Positions 1-7,720 of a stretch of 31,835 nucleotides of DNA are shown here, piece after piece. The stretch comes from SLFT01 sp964493075. GTDB lineage: Bacteria; Hydrogenedentota; Hydrogenedentia; Hydrogenedentales; CAITNO01. Position 1 is the stretch's first letter, and every line of letters starts with the position of its first letter. The stretch is from contig CAZBNU010000024.1 of the NCBI GenBank assembly GCA_964493075.1, forward strand, positions 1-31,835, written 5' to 3'. The position numbers were made by a program, and so were the translations under genes. A model generated the notes under the pieces. The model made no database searches, was not told the DNA's origin, and saw only the letters and a list, made by a program, of their open reading frames with translations.

Positions 1-2
1 AT

Positions 3-59
3 TTGGTCAAGATGGTTACGGAATGGTATCAGGTTGCCTGGAAGCAGCATGTGAAATGA
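3..59 (+). CDS. possible 3' end of a plus-strand gene (partial)
   Basis: The first bases could be the tail of a gene that begins outside the window. Reading from base 3, the frame gives 18 residues including EWYQVAW and stops with TGA at 57-59. A Trp-Tyr pair near the C-terminus resembles the ends of nucleotide-sugar dehydratases and epimerases, but 18 residues cannot prove this. The frame starting at base 2 is also open, to TAA at 128-130, and runs through the short tandem repeat, so it is an alternative. Function unassigned. Confidence 0.25.
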   Translation: MVKMVTEWYQVAWKQHVK

Positions 60-89
60 TCTTGGGCAACGCTATATTTTGTCTCACAT

Positions 90-115
90 TGTCGGACGAG
101 TCGGACATGTCCGAC
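90..115. repeat. short 9-nt tandem repeat with 16-bp palindrome
   Basis: Three imperfect copies of a 9-base unit (TCGGACGAG, TCGGACATG, TCCGAC...) lie between the left-edge frame and the end of the GH127 gene. Bases 100-115 form a perfect 16-nt palindrome centred on ACATGT. The same repeat family, encoding Ser-Asp-X triplets, occurs inside the RNA methyltransferase gene near 29837-29870, so this is a dispersed simple-repeat family rather than a local accident. Confidence 0.7.
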
Positions 116-138
116 GGGAGGAGATTGTAATACTTGTG

Positions 139-1944
139 TTATTCCGGGGTATTCGGAAACAATTCATCGTCTACAAACAACGGATCGTTCGGATTGGGCA
201 CATGAAAATAGAGGTGTTCGCAGCCGGGGTCGGCGAACTCTGTGAGGGTCAGTGTTTGTGAGATTTTTCCGGGGTAGAACACTTCCGGTCGCCAGACGCC
301 TACTTTGCAGGCCAATCCTCCGGGCCGGACGGAGTCGTCGGGGGTGGGGCCTTCCAGGCTTTCCGGGTCCATGGCGTACAGCCGTGGGGCGATGTCTTTA
401 AGGTCGTTTTCTTCGCGGTGCGGGTTAAGTCCGAAGAGTTGCGGGCCGCGCATGATGGCGACACGGCCAATCTGGGAACGGCGTCCTTTCACGAATCGCC
501 ATTTCATGGGCAACGTAACCTGCACCTCGTCCCCCTGTTTCCAGGTGCGTTTCAGATCGCATAGGGCGCCCGGCTGTATTTCGGTTTCGATGGGAGTGCC
601 GTTTATCTTGACTTCCGGTTCCGCGCACCATTTGGGTATGCGCAGGGACAGGGTAAAGGCGATTTCCTTTTCCGGCGCAATTAGGAGGGTGATGTTTTCT
701 TTTGAAGGGTAATCCGTCTTCATGGTGAGTTGCAGGTTGCTGCCGTCTGGCAGTTTGGTTTGCGCATCATATTCCGTATACAGATTTACCAACGCCCCGT
801 CCTGGGTCTTGTACACAATGTATCCCGGCAGGTCGGCGATGCCGCGTCGGTAGTTGTCGGGGCAGCAGTAGGTGTCGCCGTCGAAGTACACGCGGGGCGC
901 TTCAAAGCCGGTGTAGTAGCGCAGTTTGCGTCCATCGGGCGATTGCGCGCCGAAGAGTGTGTTATAAATGGTGCGTTCCATGATGTCGCCGTAACGCGGG
1001 TCGCCGGTCTGGCGTAACAGTTCATCGTAGAACCGCAGTTGATACACTGTGGCGCAGGTTTCCGCCAGATTGTTCATGCCCGCCTGTGTGTTTTGCCAGC
1101 ACTCGTGATCGCCGCAGCCGCCGGAGATGGTGAGGCCGTTGTCTTCCAGCATGAACTGGAGCACCCCATTGCTCATGGCGCGTAATTCAGGGTTCTCCAT
1201 TGTCGGGTCCAGGCGCAACTGCACCAAACATTTATCGAGATAGCCGTAGATATGGCCGTCAATGGGCCAGTGCCGTCCGCATACAATGGGCTTGGTCCAG
1301 TGCGCCATATCCAGCACGTCCAGAGCAAACTGTTTGTATTTGTCCTCACCGGTGGCATCGGTCAGTAACAACAGGGCATCTGCCAGTCCGGTGTTCGACA
1401 TGACCGGATTCAGATCGCCGTCATAGCATCCCGGCGGCGGTGTTTCCGTTAGACGGGTTACGAGATAATCCGCTAGTTTGCGAGCCACGTCGAGGGAATC
1501 GGTACGCTGAAAAAGAAGGCCGTCGTTCGTAAGCCCGATGATGATGTACGACAACTCATGCACGTCCCAGAGTTTCTTGATGCGTGCGAGGGGACGCATC
1601 AGACCGATATAACCGTCCGGTTCCTGGGTAGCGATCAGCGTTTCCACAATATGCTTTTTCAGTGCAATGAGTTTTTCGTTTTGGGTGTGATAGGCCAGCC
1701 GCACCGCCGCATCGAGGAACATTCCGGTTCCTATAAACCCGCCCATCTGCTTGCGTTCCTGAAAGGGCGCAAGAAAGTCCTTGTCAATGTCCACGGCAAG
1801 CAGGTTATTGTCCACCGTAATGTCAATGCGCCGCCCGATCTCGCCACCGACGGAGATTGCATTGGGGGCAATGGTCGTGAGGGGTTGGGCAAAGGCGAAC
1901 GAACTTAATGCCAGCAGGATCATAATCAGGGTTGCGTTTTTCAT
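139..1944 (-). CDS. secreted GH127-family glycoside hydrolase (beta-L-arabinofuranosidase-like)
   Basis: This 601-residue protein matches the DUF1680/GH127 family, whose characterised members remove beta-L-arabinofuranose using a zinc-bound cysteine nucleophile. A signal peptide covers about residues 1-19 and ends in AFAQ, so it is probably exported. The family metal site is visible: Glu295-x-Cys297 in NLAETC and the Cys360-Cys361 pair in TYCCPD, matching the Glu/Cys/Cys-Cys set of HypBA1. An alpha/alpha-barrel-like part (about 55-390) is followed by a beta-rich C-terminal part. Its ATG overlaps the stop of the upstream YdjM-like gene by 4 bases (ATGA), so it is the last gene of a three-gene operon. 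Activity on arabinofuranose is inferred; GH127 and its relatives also act on other sugars, so the substrate is open. Confidence 0.85.
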   Translation of the reverse strand: MKNATLIMILLALSSFAFAQPLTTIAPNAISVGGEIGRRIDITVDNNLLAVDIDKDFLAPFQERKQMGGFIGTGMFLDAAVRLAYHTQNEKLIALKKHIVETLIATQEPDGYIGLMRPLARIKKLWDVHELSYIIIGLTNDGLLFQRTDSLDVARKLADYLVTRLTETPPPGCYDGDLNPVMSNTGLADALLLLTDATGEDKYKQFALDVLDMAHWTKPIVCGRHWPIDGHIYGYLDKCLVQLRLDPTMENPELRAMSNGVLQFMLEDNGLTISGGCGDHECWQNTQAGMNNLAETCATVYQLRFYDELLRQTGDPRYGDIMERTIYNTLFGAQSPDGRKLRYYTGFEAPRVYFDGDTYCCPDNYRRGIADLPGYIVYKTQDGALVNLYTEYDAQTKLPDGSNLQLTMKTDYPSKENITLLIAPEKEIAFTLSLRIPKWCAEPEVKINGTPIETEIQPGALCDLKRTWKQGDEVQVTLPMKWRFVKGRRSQIGRVAIMRGPQLFGLNPHREENDLKDIAPRLYAMDPESLEGPTPDDSVRPGGLACKVGVWRPEVFYPGKISQTLTLTEFADPGCEHLYFHVPNPNDPLFVDDELFPNTPE

Positions 1945-2510
1945 GATGCAGTTTCCTCTTCAGTGTAAAACCATTTGCGCGGGTCGAACATGCGGAACGG
2001 GTTCTGGCCACGATACAACCATTGATACAGTAGAATAACTGATGCTACACCCACCGAATAGATGACTTCAACCCAGACCCGCAGCCGGAACGTCGCGCCG
2101 GGGAACATGGTGTTGATATGCCACGGGAAGTTCCAGACCGGCCACAAGTACATGTGGTGGGTGGCATCGCCTTCTGAAGAGTAAAAGGTGAAAGCGTCGA
2201 GGCAAAGGTGGGTCATGCCTCCTAGTATGGCGAGTGCAAGCAGACGCCGGAAGGTCAAGGTTGCGTCTGGCTTGAACCACCGCAGCAGTACAAAGGCAAG
2301 GGTTGCCAGCATAAGGCTCATGGCGACTACGCCCACGATGGTATGGGTCCAGATGCCGTGCGCAAAAAATGGGGAGAGTTTTCGCAACTGGGAATCGAAG
2401 TCGGGGGAGTAGGCGGCCACCGCGATAAACAGCGTTTCAAAACGGTATTCCCGATAGCCCACCGCACGGCCTGCAAGGTAGCCGGTACAGAAATGGATGG
2501 GGCTGTTCAT
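1941..2510 (-). CDS. YdjM-like membrane-bound metal-dependent hydrolase
   Basis: The 189-residue protein resembles the YdjM/DUF457 family of inner-membrane proteins annotated as metal-dependent hydrolases. Several hydrophobic segments are visible (about 50-75, 90-105 and 150-170). Polar residues typical of the family sit in the N-terminal SPIH, in SPDFD near residue 37, in GIWTHTIVG, and in GGMTHLCLDAF; these are the likely metal ligands. Both ends overlap neighbours by 4 bases: its ATG overlaps the stop of the alpha/beta hydrolase and its stop overlaps the GH127 start, so translation is probably coupled. The physiological substrate of this family is not known; a role in lipid or envelope metabolism is only a guess. 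Confidence 0.75.
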   Translation of the reverse strand: MNSPIHFCTGYLAGRAVGYREYRFETLFIAVAAYSPDFDSQLRKLSPFFAHGIWTHTIVGVVAMSLMLATLAFVLLRWFKPDATLTFRRLLALAILGGMTHLCLDAFTFYSSEGDATHHMYLWPVWNFPWHINTMFPGATFRLRVWVEVIYSVGVASVILLYQWLYRGQNPFRMFDPRKWFYTEEETAS

Positions 2511-3445
2511 GGTTGTTTGTCCGAGGTGGGGGACAGGAATGTCCCCCCTCCGATGTTGTTAAGATGGTCTTTTATGGCATCCACCGCTTTTTCGCGGCGC
2601 AGCAGGGACATGTGGTCGGCGTCCGACACAATGACTATCTCCATGTTTGTGGTCGTTGCCGCCATTTGTTCCGTGAAGGGCCGTAGCGGGTCGCGGTCGC
2701 CTACAATTGCCAGAGCCGGTAGGGTGTTTGCCTGCAGCGCCTTTGCTTCAATGCTGAGTTCAGGCATGGAGCGCAGCGCTGCGGCAATGGCTTTGTTGTC
2801 GTTCATGAACTTCAGGCCATAACTCACGATGAGCCTGTTTTTCCAACTTACCTTTTTGCCGATGGGCGTCAATTTTTCTGACAGGGCGCGGTAATTGCCA
2901 CCTTTTTCCAAGGTCGCGGCCATGTCTTCAAAGAACTGGAATTCTTTTTCCGGTTCAGGTGTCCATCCCGAGGCGCATATCATGAACGACAGCAGCCGAT
3001 CCGGATGGAGCGTTGCCAGTTTCAGCACGATAAACCCGCCCATGGAATACCCCAGTACATGCGCTTTTTCAATGTTCAGATGGTCCATGAGCCGGATAAT
3101 GTCCTCACACATTTCCGTGCCGTAAGATTCCGGATCATAGAGTTTTTCGCTGCGCCCATGTCCCCGATTATCCAGTGCAATCACCCTGTAGTTTTTTACC
3201 AGTTGTGCGGTTACGCTGCGTGCATCGAAATTTATACCGGAATTCACTGCAAGGCCATGCACCAGAATAACAGGCGTTCCCGTGCCAGTTTCCCGGTAGT
3301 GAATTCTTGCACCCTGTGAGTTAAAGTATTGTCCCTCCGGATTCATTGCTTGTGCAGCATGTATGCGATAGGCAATCCCTGCGGCCAGAGCCAGCACAAG
3401 GAAAACGGCAATACTTAAAACGCCGAGGATAAGTTTTTTCTTCAT
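2507..3445 (-). CDS. membrane-anchored alpha/beta-fold hydrolase
   Basis: With the start at 3445 the protein has 312 residues. That ATG is preceded by GGAG at suitable spacing and begins a clear N-terminal membrane anchor (MKKK, then hydrophobic residues 5-26); the frame is open 87 codons further upstream but without such features. The alpha/beta hydrolase fold is shown by VHG (oxyanion region, 62-64), the nucleophile elbow GYSMGG with Ser134, the acid Asp252 in GDRDPL and His278 in DADHMS. Members include esterases, lipases and C-C hydrolases; the substrate cannot be read. The last 14 residues (299-312, GGGTFLSP...) are encoded by a palindromic repeat that also flanks the N gap at 29132, so the natural C-terminus was probably shorter. 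First gene of the GH127 operon. Confidence 0.8.
   Translation of the reverse strand: MKKKLILGVLSIAVFLVLALAAGIAYRIHAAQAMNPEGQYFNSQGARIHYRETGTGTPVILVHGLAVNSGINFDARSVTAQLVKNYRVIALDNRGHGRSEKLYDPESYGTEMCEDIIRLMDHLNIEKAHVLGYSMGGFIVLKLATLHPDRLLSFMICASGWTPEPEKEFQFFEDMAATLEKGGNYRALSEKLTPIGKKVSWKNRLIVSYGLKFMNDNKAIAAALRSMPELSIEAKALQANTLPALAIVGDRDPLRPFTEQMAATTTNMEIVIVSDADHMSLLRREKAVDAIKDHLNNIGGGTFLSPTSDKQP
2528..2552. repeat. dispersed palindromic repeat, copy 1 (inside a gene)
   Basis: An 8-bp stem GGGGGACA / TGTCCCCC with GGAA loop (2528-2547), followed by CTCCG. Bases 2531-2552 are identical over 22 nt to 29232-29253, and the reverse complement of 2528-2552 matches 29104-29128 with one mismatch. This copy lies in the 3' end of the alpha/beta hydrolase gene and supplies its last residues before the stop that overlaps the next gene. 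Confidence 0.85.
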
Positions 3446-3626
3446 GGACGGGGCTCCTGTTTCTGGGTGCTTATAATAACAGGATGGCGAGGCATTTTCT
3501 ATTTTGGATCCGCGATTTGTGTTAGGAAAATATTGTGAATGAAATCGTTGGCTAGTTTTCTTTATACTGTTAGGGAGGCGGCAGTGCCGGAATACAACAT
3601 CAGCAAAACCCTTCGGAGAAGTATGG

Positions 3627-4937
3627 ATGAACAAGAAAAAACGGATATTGGAGATGTCGGAAATGAACAAGGTCGGCGCAATTGTGCTGGGCGGCGGCAG
3701 AGGCACACGCCTTTACCCGCTGACAGCGGTGCGGTCAAAGCCCGCCGTTCCTTTGTGTGGACGTTACCGTCTCGTGGATATTCCGTTGAGCAACTGCATC
3801 AATTCCGGCATCAACCGCATCAGTGTATTGACGCAGTTTAACAGTCATTCCCTGAACAGACATATTAACAGTGCCTATCGTTTTGATTCTTTCAGTGAGG
3901 GGGAGGTGGAAATACTCGCTGCCGAGCAAACCAATGAAACCGGAGACTGGTTTCAGGGAACAGCGGATGCCGTGCGCAAACACCTGCTGCACATCCGTCA
4001 ACGCGGCGTCAGTCATTTCCTGATTCTTTCCGGCGATCAACTGTATCGCATGGACTATCGCGATTTGCTGCTCACCCATCTCGAGAAGGATGCGGACATT
4101 ACCGTTGCCGCATTGCCTGTTGACAGAAGTGCGGCGCGCGGCTTCGGCATCATGAAGGTTAATGGGCAATGCGGCATCAAGCGTTTTGTCGAGAAGCCCA
4201 CCGATGCTGCTGTGCTGGATTCGCTGGTGACGCCCAAGCAGGTATTTGACCATTTTGGGTTGGATGCGGACGGCAAAGAATTTCTTGCCTCCATGGGTAT
4301 TTATGCCTTCAAAGCTGATGTGCTGGAAGACCTGTTGTTGCGTAATCCCCAGTGGGTTGACTTCGGAAAAGAATTGCTTCCCAATTCCCTGAAAAGTCAT
4401 AAAGTAGTTGCCCACATGTTTTATGATTTCTGGGAGGACATTGGTACGGTGCGTTCCTATTTCGATGTGAGCATGAAAATGACATCGGCAAATCCCCCCT
4501 TCGCATTTCATGATCCGACCAAAATGATTTACACCCACACCCGCATGTTGCCAGGCGTTCGTATTACTGATGCCACCATTAAAAATGCGATTGTGTGCAG
4601 CGGCAGTCGGATTCACAGCGCAACCATTACGGATGCAATTATTGGGATCAGGAGTATAATACGAAGCGGGGCAGTTATTACCAAGAGTATTATTCTTGGC
4701 GCCGATTATTTTGAAGACCCCAAGGCATTGCCCGCAAATCCTATCGGAATAGGCCGAAATACCCAGATTTCACGCGCTATTGTGGATCACAATGCGCGAA
4801 TCGGAAATAATGTCATCATTAAGGGATCCGATAAATTGCAGGATTATGATGGTGATGGCTATGCCGTTCGCGATGGCATTGTTGTTGTACTCAAAGAAGC
4901 GGTTATTCCTAATGGTGCAAAAATTGGGGCTGTATGA
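3627..4937 (+). CDS. glgC: glucose-1-phosphate adenylyltransferase (ADP-glucose pyrophosphorylase)
   Basis: GlgC makes ADP-glucose from ATP and glucose-1-phosphate, the committed step of bacterial glycogen synthesis in the cytoplasm. The nucleotidyltransferase signature is near the N-terminus (VLGGGRGTRLYPLT, then SKPAVP). The family blocks RLVDIPLSNCINSG, WFQGTADAVR and FLILSGDQLYRMDY follow, and the C-terminal third has the hexapeptide-type left-handed helix. At 436 residues it is the usual length. Two starts are possible: 3627 (CGGAGA 8 bases upstream) and 3663 (MNKVGA, with GGAG 9 bases upstream); the latter begins nearer the conserved core. No other glycogen gene lies in the window, so it is not in a glg operon here. 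It is divergent from the alpha/beta hydrolase operon with about 180 bases between. Confidence 0.93.
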   Translation: MNKKKRILEMSEMNKVGAIVLGGGRGTRLYPLTAVRSKPAVPLCGRYRLVDIPLSNCINSGINRISVLTQFNSHSLNRHINSAYRFDSFSEGEVEILAAEQTNETGDWFQGTADAVRKHLLHIRQRGVSHFLILSGDQLYRMDYRDLLLTHLEKDADITVAALPVDRSAARGFGIMKVNGQCGIKRFVEKPTDAAVLDSLVTPKQVFDHFGLDADGKEFLASMGIYAFKADVLEDLLLRNPQWVDFGKELLPNSLKSHKVVAHMFYDFWEDIGTVRSYFDVSMKMTSANPPFAFHDPTKMIYTHTRMLPGVRITDATIKNAIVCSGSRIHSATITDAIIGIRSIIRSGAVITKSIILGADYFEDPKALPANPIGIGRNTQISRAIVDHNARIGNNVIIKGSDKLQDYDGDGYAVRDGIVVVLKEAVIPNGAKIGAV

Positions 4938-5021
4938 CTTGAAATCACATCCGTATAATTGGTACAGTCTGTAGAGTAGTTCGTTTAGGCAAGTAGTTTT
5001 TACCTAACAGGAGGCAGTTTC

Positions 5022-5168
5022 ATGCAGACATCCCTGATTATCGAGTCAAATGGTTCAGGCAAAGAAAAATTGGAGGCACTATTGCAGGAAGGTTGGACGG
5101 TTTTTTCTGTAACGGCAAATCATGGCAAAAGTTACAACGATTTTCTTGTTATCCTTGAGCGGGAGTAG
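5022..5168 (+). CDS. 48-residue small protein, DUF4177-like
   Basis: A short reading frame starting MQTSLIIESNG and ending FLVILERE. A full AGGAGG ribosome binding site at 5009-5014 sits 7 bases before the ATG, one of the strongest in the window, which argues for real translation. The composition is that of a small soluble alpha/beta protein: a Gly-Ser-Gly-Lys turn, a helix (KLEALLQEG), then W-T-V-F-S-V and F-L-V-I-L strands. The motif L-x-x-G-W-x-V-x-S-V is like the small DUF4177 family. Function is unknown. It lies between glgC and the cyclophilin gene, 64 bases from the latter. Confidence 0.6.
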   Translation: MQTSLIIESNGSGKEKLEALLQEGWTVFSVTANHGKSYNDFLVILERE

Positions 5169-5187
5169 CATCGTTATCTGGCAGGTG

Positions 5188-5196
5188 TGGTATACT
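5188..5196 (+). promoter_or_regulatory. possible extended -10 promoter for the cyclophilin gene
   Basis: TGGTATACT fits the extended -10 pattern TGnTATAAT with one mismatch and lies about 37 bases before the GTG start at 5233. No good -35 hexamer is visible at 16-18 bases, which extended -10 promoters can tolerate. Confidence 0.35.
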
Positions 5197-5232
5197 GTCG
5201 CAAGTAACATTTGAAGACAAAAGGAGATTGCT

Positions 5233-6015
5233 GTGAAAAGAATAAACATGCTGTTGGCGGGACTGGCGATTGCCAGCATCTGTATTGTAGTTCTTAACGT
5301 GGTGGGTGTGCCGAGTCGTATTACCGACGAAGACCAGCAGCGCCGCGATAAGGTAAGCCTGCGCCTGGAAAAAATCCATGCGGAAGAAGTTGCTGCTGCC
5401 GAGGAAAGTGGTGCGGAAAAAGAGTCTGCGCCGCAAGATTCCGAGACTGCAGCAGAAAAACCAGAAGAAAAGAAGGAGGACGCTATGTGGCCTGAAACAG
5501 CCCCGGATACATTCAAGGTAAAGTTCGAGTGCACCAACGGAGAGTTTACGGTGGAGTGCACCAAGGACTGGGCGCCCCTGGGCGTGGAACGCTTCTACCA
5601 GTTGGTTCGCGAAGGCTTTTTTGACGATGCAGGTTTCTTCCGTGTCGTTCCAAACTTTGTAGTGCAGTTTGGCCTTGCCTCGGACCCGCAGGTGACAGCG
5701 AAGTGGCGGACCAAAACACTCAAAGATGATCCGGTTAAACAGACCAATGCGCCGGGCACCCTCACCTTTGCCACCTCCGGTCCTAATTCGCGCACCACCC
5801 AGTTGTTCATCAATTTGGCAAACAACGCCAGGCTTGATGGCATGGGTTTTTCGCCTTTTGGAAAAGTGATTGAGGGCATGGATGTGGTGCAGAAGATTAA
5901 CTCCGAATATGGTGAGCGTCCCCAGCAGGGCATGATTACCCGCGAGGGCAGCAGTTATCTGCGCAAGAATTTCCCGAACCTTGATTACATTACCAAGGCA
6001 ACCCTGGTGAAATAA
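5233..6015 (+). CDS. membrane-anchored cyclophilin-type peptidyl-prolyl isomerase
   Basis: The gene starts with GTG at 5233, 6 bases after AAGGAG. The 260-residue product has an N-terminal hydrophobic anchor or signal (about residues 6-26). A long Glu/Ala/Lys-rich linker (about 28-88) follows, then a cyclophilin domain (about 90-258). Cyclophilin blocks are clear: EFTVE, APLGVERFYQLV, FFRVVPNFVVQFG, GTLTFATSGPNSRTTQLFINL and GFSPFGKVIEGMDVV. These carry the Arg, Phe and Gln residues of the active site (FFRV, FVVQFG). The enzyme catalyses cis-trans isomerisation of Xaa-Pro bonds and probably works outside the inner membrane, tethered by the anchor and acidic linker. A strong hairpin terminator follows. 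The isomerase assignment is confident; which proteins it folds is unknown. Confidence 0.9.
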   Translation: MKRINMLLAGLAIASICIVVLNVVGVPSRITDEDQQRRDKVSLRLEKIHAEEVAAAEESGAEKESAPQDSETAAEKPEEKKEDAMWPETAPDTFKVKFECTNGEFTVECTKDWAPLGVERFYQLVREGFFDDAGFFRVVPNFVVQFGLASDPQVTAKWRTKTLKDDPVKQTNAPGTLTFATSGPNSRTTQLFINLANNARLDGMGFSPFGKVIEGMDVVQKINSEYGERPQQGMITREGSSYLRKNFPNLDYITKATLVK

Positions 6016-6035
6016 ATTTAAGAAGATTTGGTTGT

Positions 6036-6076
6036 CCGGCCCGGTATTCCTTCGTCTCCGGGCCGGGTATTTTTTT
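6036..6076 (+). terminator. rho-independent terminator after the cyclophilin gene
   Basis: A 9-bp GC-only stem, CCGGCCCGG (6036-6044) with CCGGGCCGG (6058-6066), a 13-base loop, and a run of seven T at 6070-6076. It sits 20 bases after the cyclophilin stop. Confidence 0.85.
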
Positions 6077-6122
6077 CGTAGCAACATCGCCGCAAACTAA
6101 TCTACAATTAAGGAGATACCGT

Positions 6123-6500
6123 ATGCCCTCAATTGCCATTGTCGGTGCTTCGGCGGATCGCACCAAATACGGAAATAAAGCAACACGCGCTTTTGCCCAG
6201 GGCGGATGGACCGTGTATCCGATCAATCCAAAGGAAGAAACCGTTGAAGGCTTGCAGGCGTACAAGCGTTTGGCGGATGTGCCAGAACCCATAGACCGGA
6301 TTTCCCTGTATGTACCGCCAGTGGTTGGGATGGGGATGCTGGATGAAATTGCTGCAAAGAACCCAGCGGAATTATTTCTCAACCCCGGGTCTGAAAGCGA
6401 GGAACTGGTGACGGCAGCAAAGGCACTCGGCCTCAATCCGATACAGGCGTGCAGTATTGTGAATATCGGGCTCCGCCCTGATATGTTTCCCGACGCATAA
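6123..6500 (+). CDS. CoA-binding domain protein (YccU/CoA_binding_2 type)
   Basis: A single-domain Rossmann protein of 125 residues, the usual size of the YccU-like CoA-binding family. The N-terminal AIVGASADRTKYGNKATRAF loop, the VYPINPK strand, YVPPVVG, and ELFLNPGSESEELV are characteristic. AAGGAG lies just before the ATG. Members resemble the CoA-binding domain of succinyl-CoA synthetase alpha subunits but lack the catalytic His domain; some bind CoA or nucleotides and the role is not established. It stands between a terminator and a promoter-like site, so it may be a monocistronic gene. Confidence 0.85.
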   Translation: MPSIAIVGASADRTKYGNKATRAFAQGGWTVYPINPKEETVEGLQAYKRLADVPEPIDRISLYVPPVVGMGMLDEIAAKNPAELFLNPGSESEELVTAAKALGLNPIQACSIVNIGLRPDMFPDA

Positions 6501-6518
6501 AATCGGTAAAGGACAACC

Positions 6519-6548
6519 TTGATAACAGGCGTGTAAAATCCCTACAAT
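6519..6548 (+). promoter_or_regulatory. sigma70-like promoter upstream of the PP2C gene
   Basis: TTGATA (6519-6524) and TACAAT (6543-6548) with an 18-base spacer. It would give a leader of about 100 bases before the start of the phosphatase at 6660. A GGGAGGAAG stretch within that leader is not followed by a credible gene. Confidence 0.45.
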
Positions 6549-6659
6549 ATAGGTGCGCCTGTTTGTGGGCGTTAATGCTGTATCGGGAGGAAGTCCGACA
6601 GTATACACTCTTTTCGGGGGATGTGCGCAATCTACTTATTTTCTTCGCGGAGACGAAAC

Positions 6660-7580
6660 ATGTTAATAGATGTAGCAGCCGTATCTCATATCGGTAAGCG
6701 AAAAGCGAAAAACGAAGATTCCTATGGCGTTTACGACGACAAGGAGTCGGGATTGCGACTTTTCAAGCAAGGCATGCTTGTTGCCGTCGCCGATGGACTT
6801 GGCGGCCACATAGGCGGTGATATTGCTTCCAAACTTGCGGTGTCCCTTGTGCGTGACTTAATTCGTGAGGATCCGCCAGCCGAAGTGGATCGGGATTCAG
6901 AGCGCGAGGACACCTACTATCTTGAACTCATAGAGAAATTGATGATTCGAGCGAATGAGAGTATTTATAAAACGAATCTTGATCTTGTAAAAGGGAAGCG
7001 CCCTATGGGTACTACGCTTTGTGTGGCGCTCATTCGCCCGAGTCAGATTTATCTGGGGAACGTAGGCGATTCGCGGGCCTACCTTTTTCGCAGGGGACGG
7101 TTTGTAGCCCAGACTCAGGATCACAGTTGGGTGGACGAGCAAGTCAGGCAAGGGCTGATGACTCAGGAACAGGCGGAGAACGATAAGCGTAGAAATCTAT
7201 TGACCCGTAGCATTGGCACCCATCCGGAAATCGAAGTGGATACATCCCAGTGGCGCACTGAACCAGGCGATCAACTGTTGCTGTGTTCTGATGGCCTTAT
7301 CAACATGGTGCCGGACGGCGGTATTGCGCAGGTGCTCGATAAACCCGAAATGGCACAGCAGAAAGCGGAAACCCTTGTCGATCTTGCCAACGAAAACGGC
7401 GGCAGAGATAATATCACAGTTGTACTGGCTTCGATAAATCCTGATAGAAAACAACTGCAGCGACAGAAGCGCGCGGCCTGGTTTCATGAGAATGAGAAAA
7501 AGATTAAGAATGGTATCTTCATGGCGCTTTACGGTCTTATTTGTTTGATTATTGGTTATGTGCTTGGTGTACTATTGTAG
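6660..7580 (+). CDS. membrane-anchored PP2C-family protein phosphatase
   Basis: The 306-residue product (start at 6660, GGAG 7 bases upstream) removes phosphate from Ser/Thr, using two metal ions held by aspartates. Family motifs in order are KRKAKNEDSYG (Asp20), AVADGLGGHIGG, GTTLCVALI, GNVGDSRAYLFR, TQDHSW, LLTRSIG, LLLCSDGLINMV and GGRDNITVVLA. The last 25 residues form one hydrophobic segment (FMALYGLICLIIGYVLGVLL) after a basic stretch, so the catalytic domain is probably held on the cytoplasmic face of the inner membrane by a C-terminal tail anchor. It is 12 kb from the kinase cluster and on the other strand. It could serve those kinases or others elsewhere; the sequence does not say. 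The frame is open 13 codons upstream but that ATG lacks a good binding site. Confidence 0.9.
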   Translation: MLIDVAAVSHIGKRKAKNEDSYGVYDDKESGLRLFKQGMLVAVADGLGGHIGGDIASKLAVSLVRDLIREDPPAEVDRDSEREDTYYLELIEKLMIRANESIYKTNLDLVKGKRPMGTTLCVALIRPSQIYLGNVGDSRAYLFRRGRFVAQTQDHSWVDEQVRQGLMTQEQAENDKRRNLLTRSIGTHPEIEVDTSQWRTEPGDQLLLCSDGLINMVPDGGIAQVLDKPEMAQQKAETLVDLANENGGRDNITVVLASINPDRKQLQRQKRAAWFHENEKKIKNGIFMALYGLICLIIGYVLGVLL

Positions 7581-7617
7581 CAGTGGGTTGGCGGAAAATA
7601 ATTTTTGATATCACTAC

Positions 7618-7645
7618 AACAAAAATGACAGAGGTCACTTTTGTT
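7618..7645 (+). terminator. hairpin after the PP2C gene (possible terminator)
   Basis: Arms 7618-7629 and 7634-7645 pair over 12 bp with one mismatch around an AGAG loop. The 3' arm is T-rich (CTTTTGTTTTC). It lies about 40 bases after the phosphatase stop and before the porin gene. A terminator is the simplest reading, but an operator for the porin gene is possible. Confidence 0.4.
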
Positions 7646-7720
7646 TTCGTGTATATCGTGTTATCTGTATCTTGAATTTTTTGACGTGTCATATCAAAAA
7701 CGATTTGGAGGAAGTGAATC

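Noticed and set aside
3563..3568. TATACT as a glgC promoter
   Set aside because: No -35 hexamer at 15-19 bases; too weak to list.
3446..3709. Longer start for the alpha/beta hydrolase
   Set aside because: The extra 87 codons lack a binding site and family similarity, and would leave the membrane anchor inside the protein.
3735..4616. Long open frame (293 codons) on the minus strand inside glgC
   Set aside because: It is entirely antisense to a well-conserved glgC and its translation shows no family motif; a codon-bias shadow.
5149..6087. 312-codon minus-strand frame across the cyclophilin gene
   Set aside because: Antisense to a clear cyclophilin with terminator and ribosome binding site; no recognisable motif.
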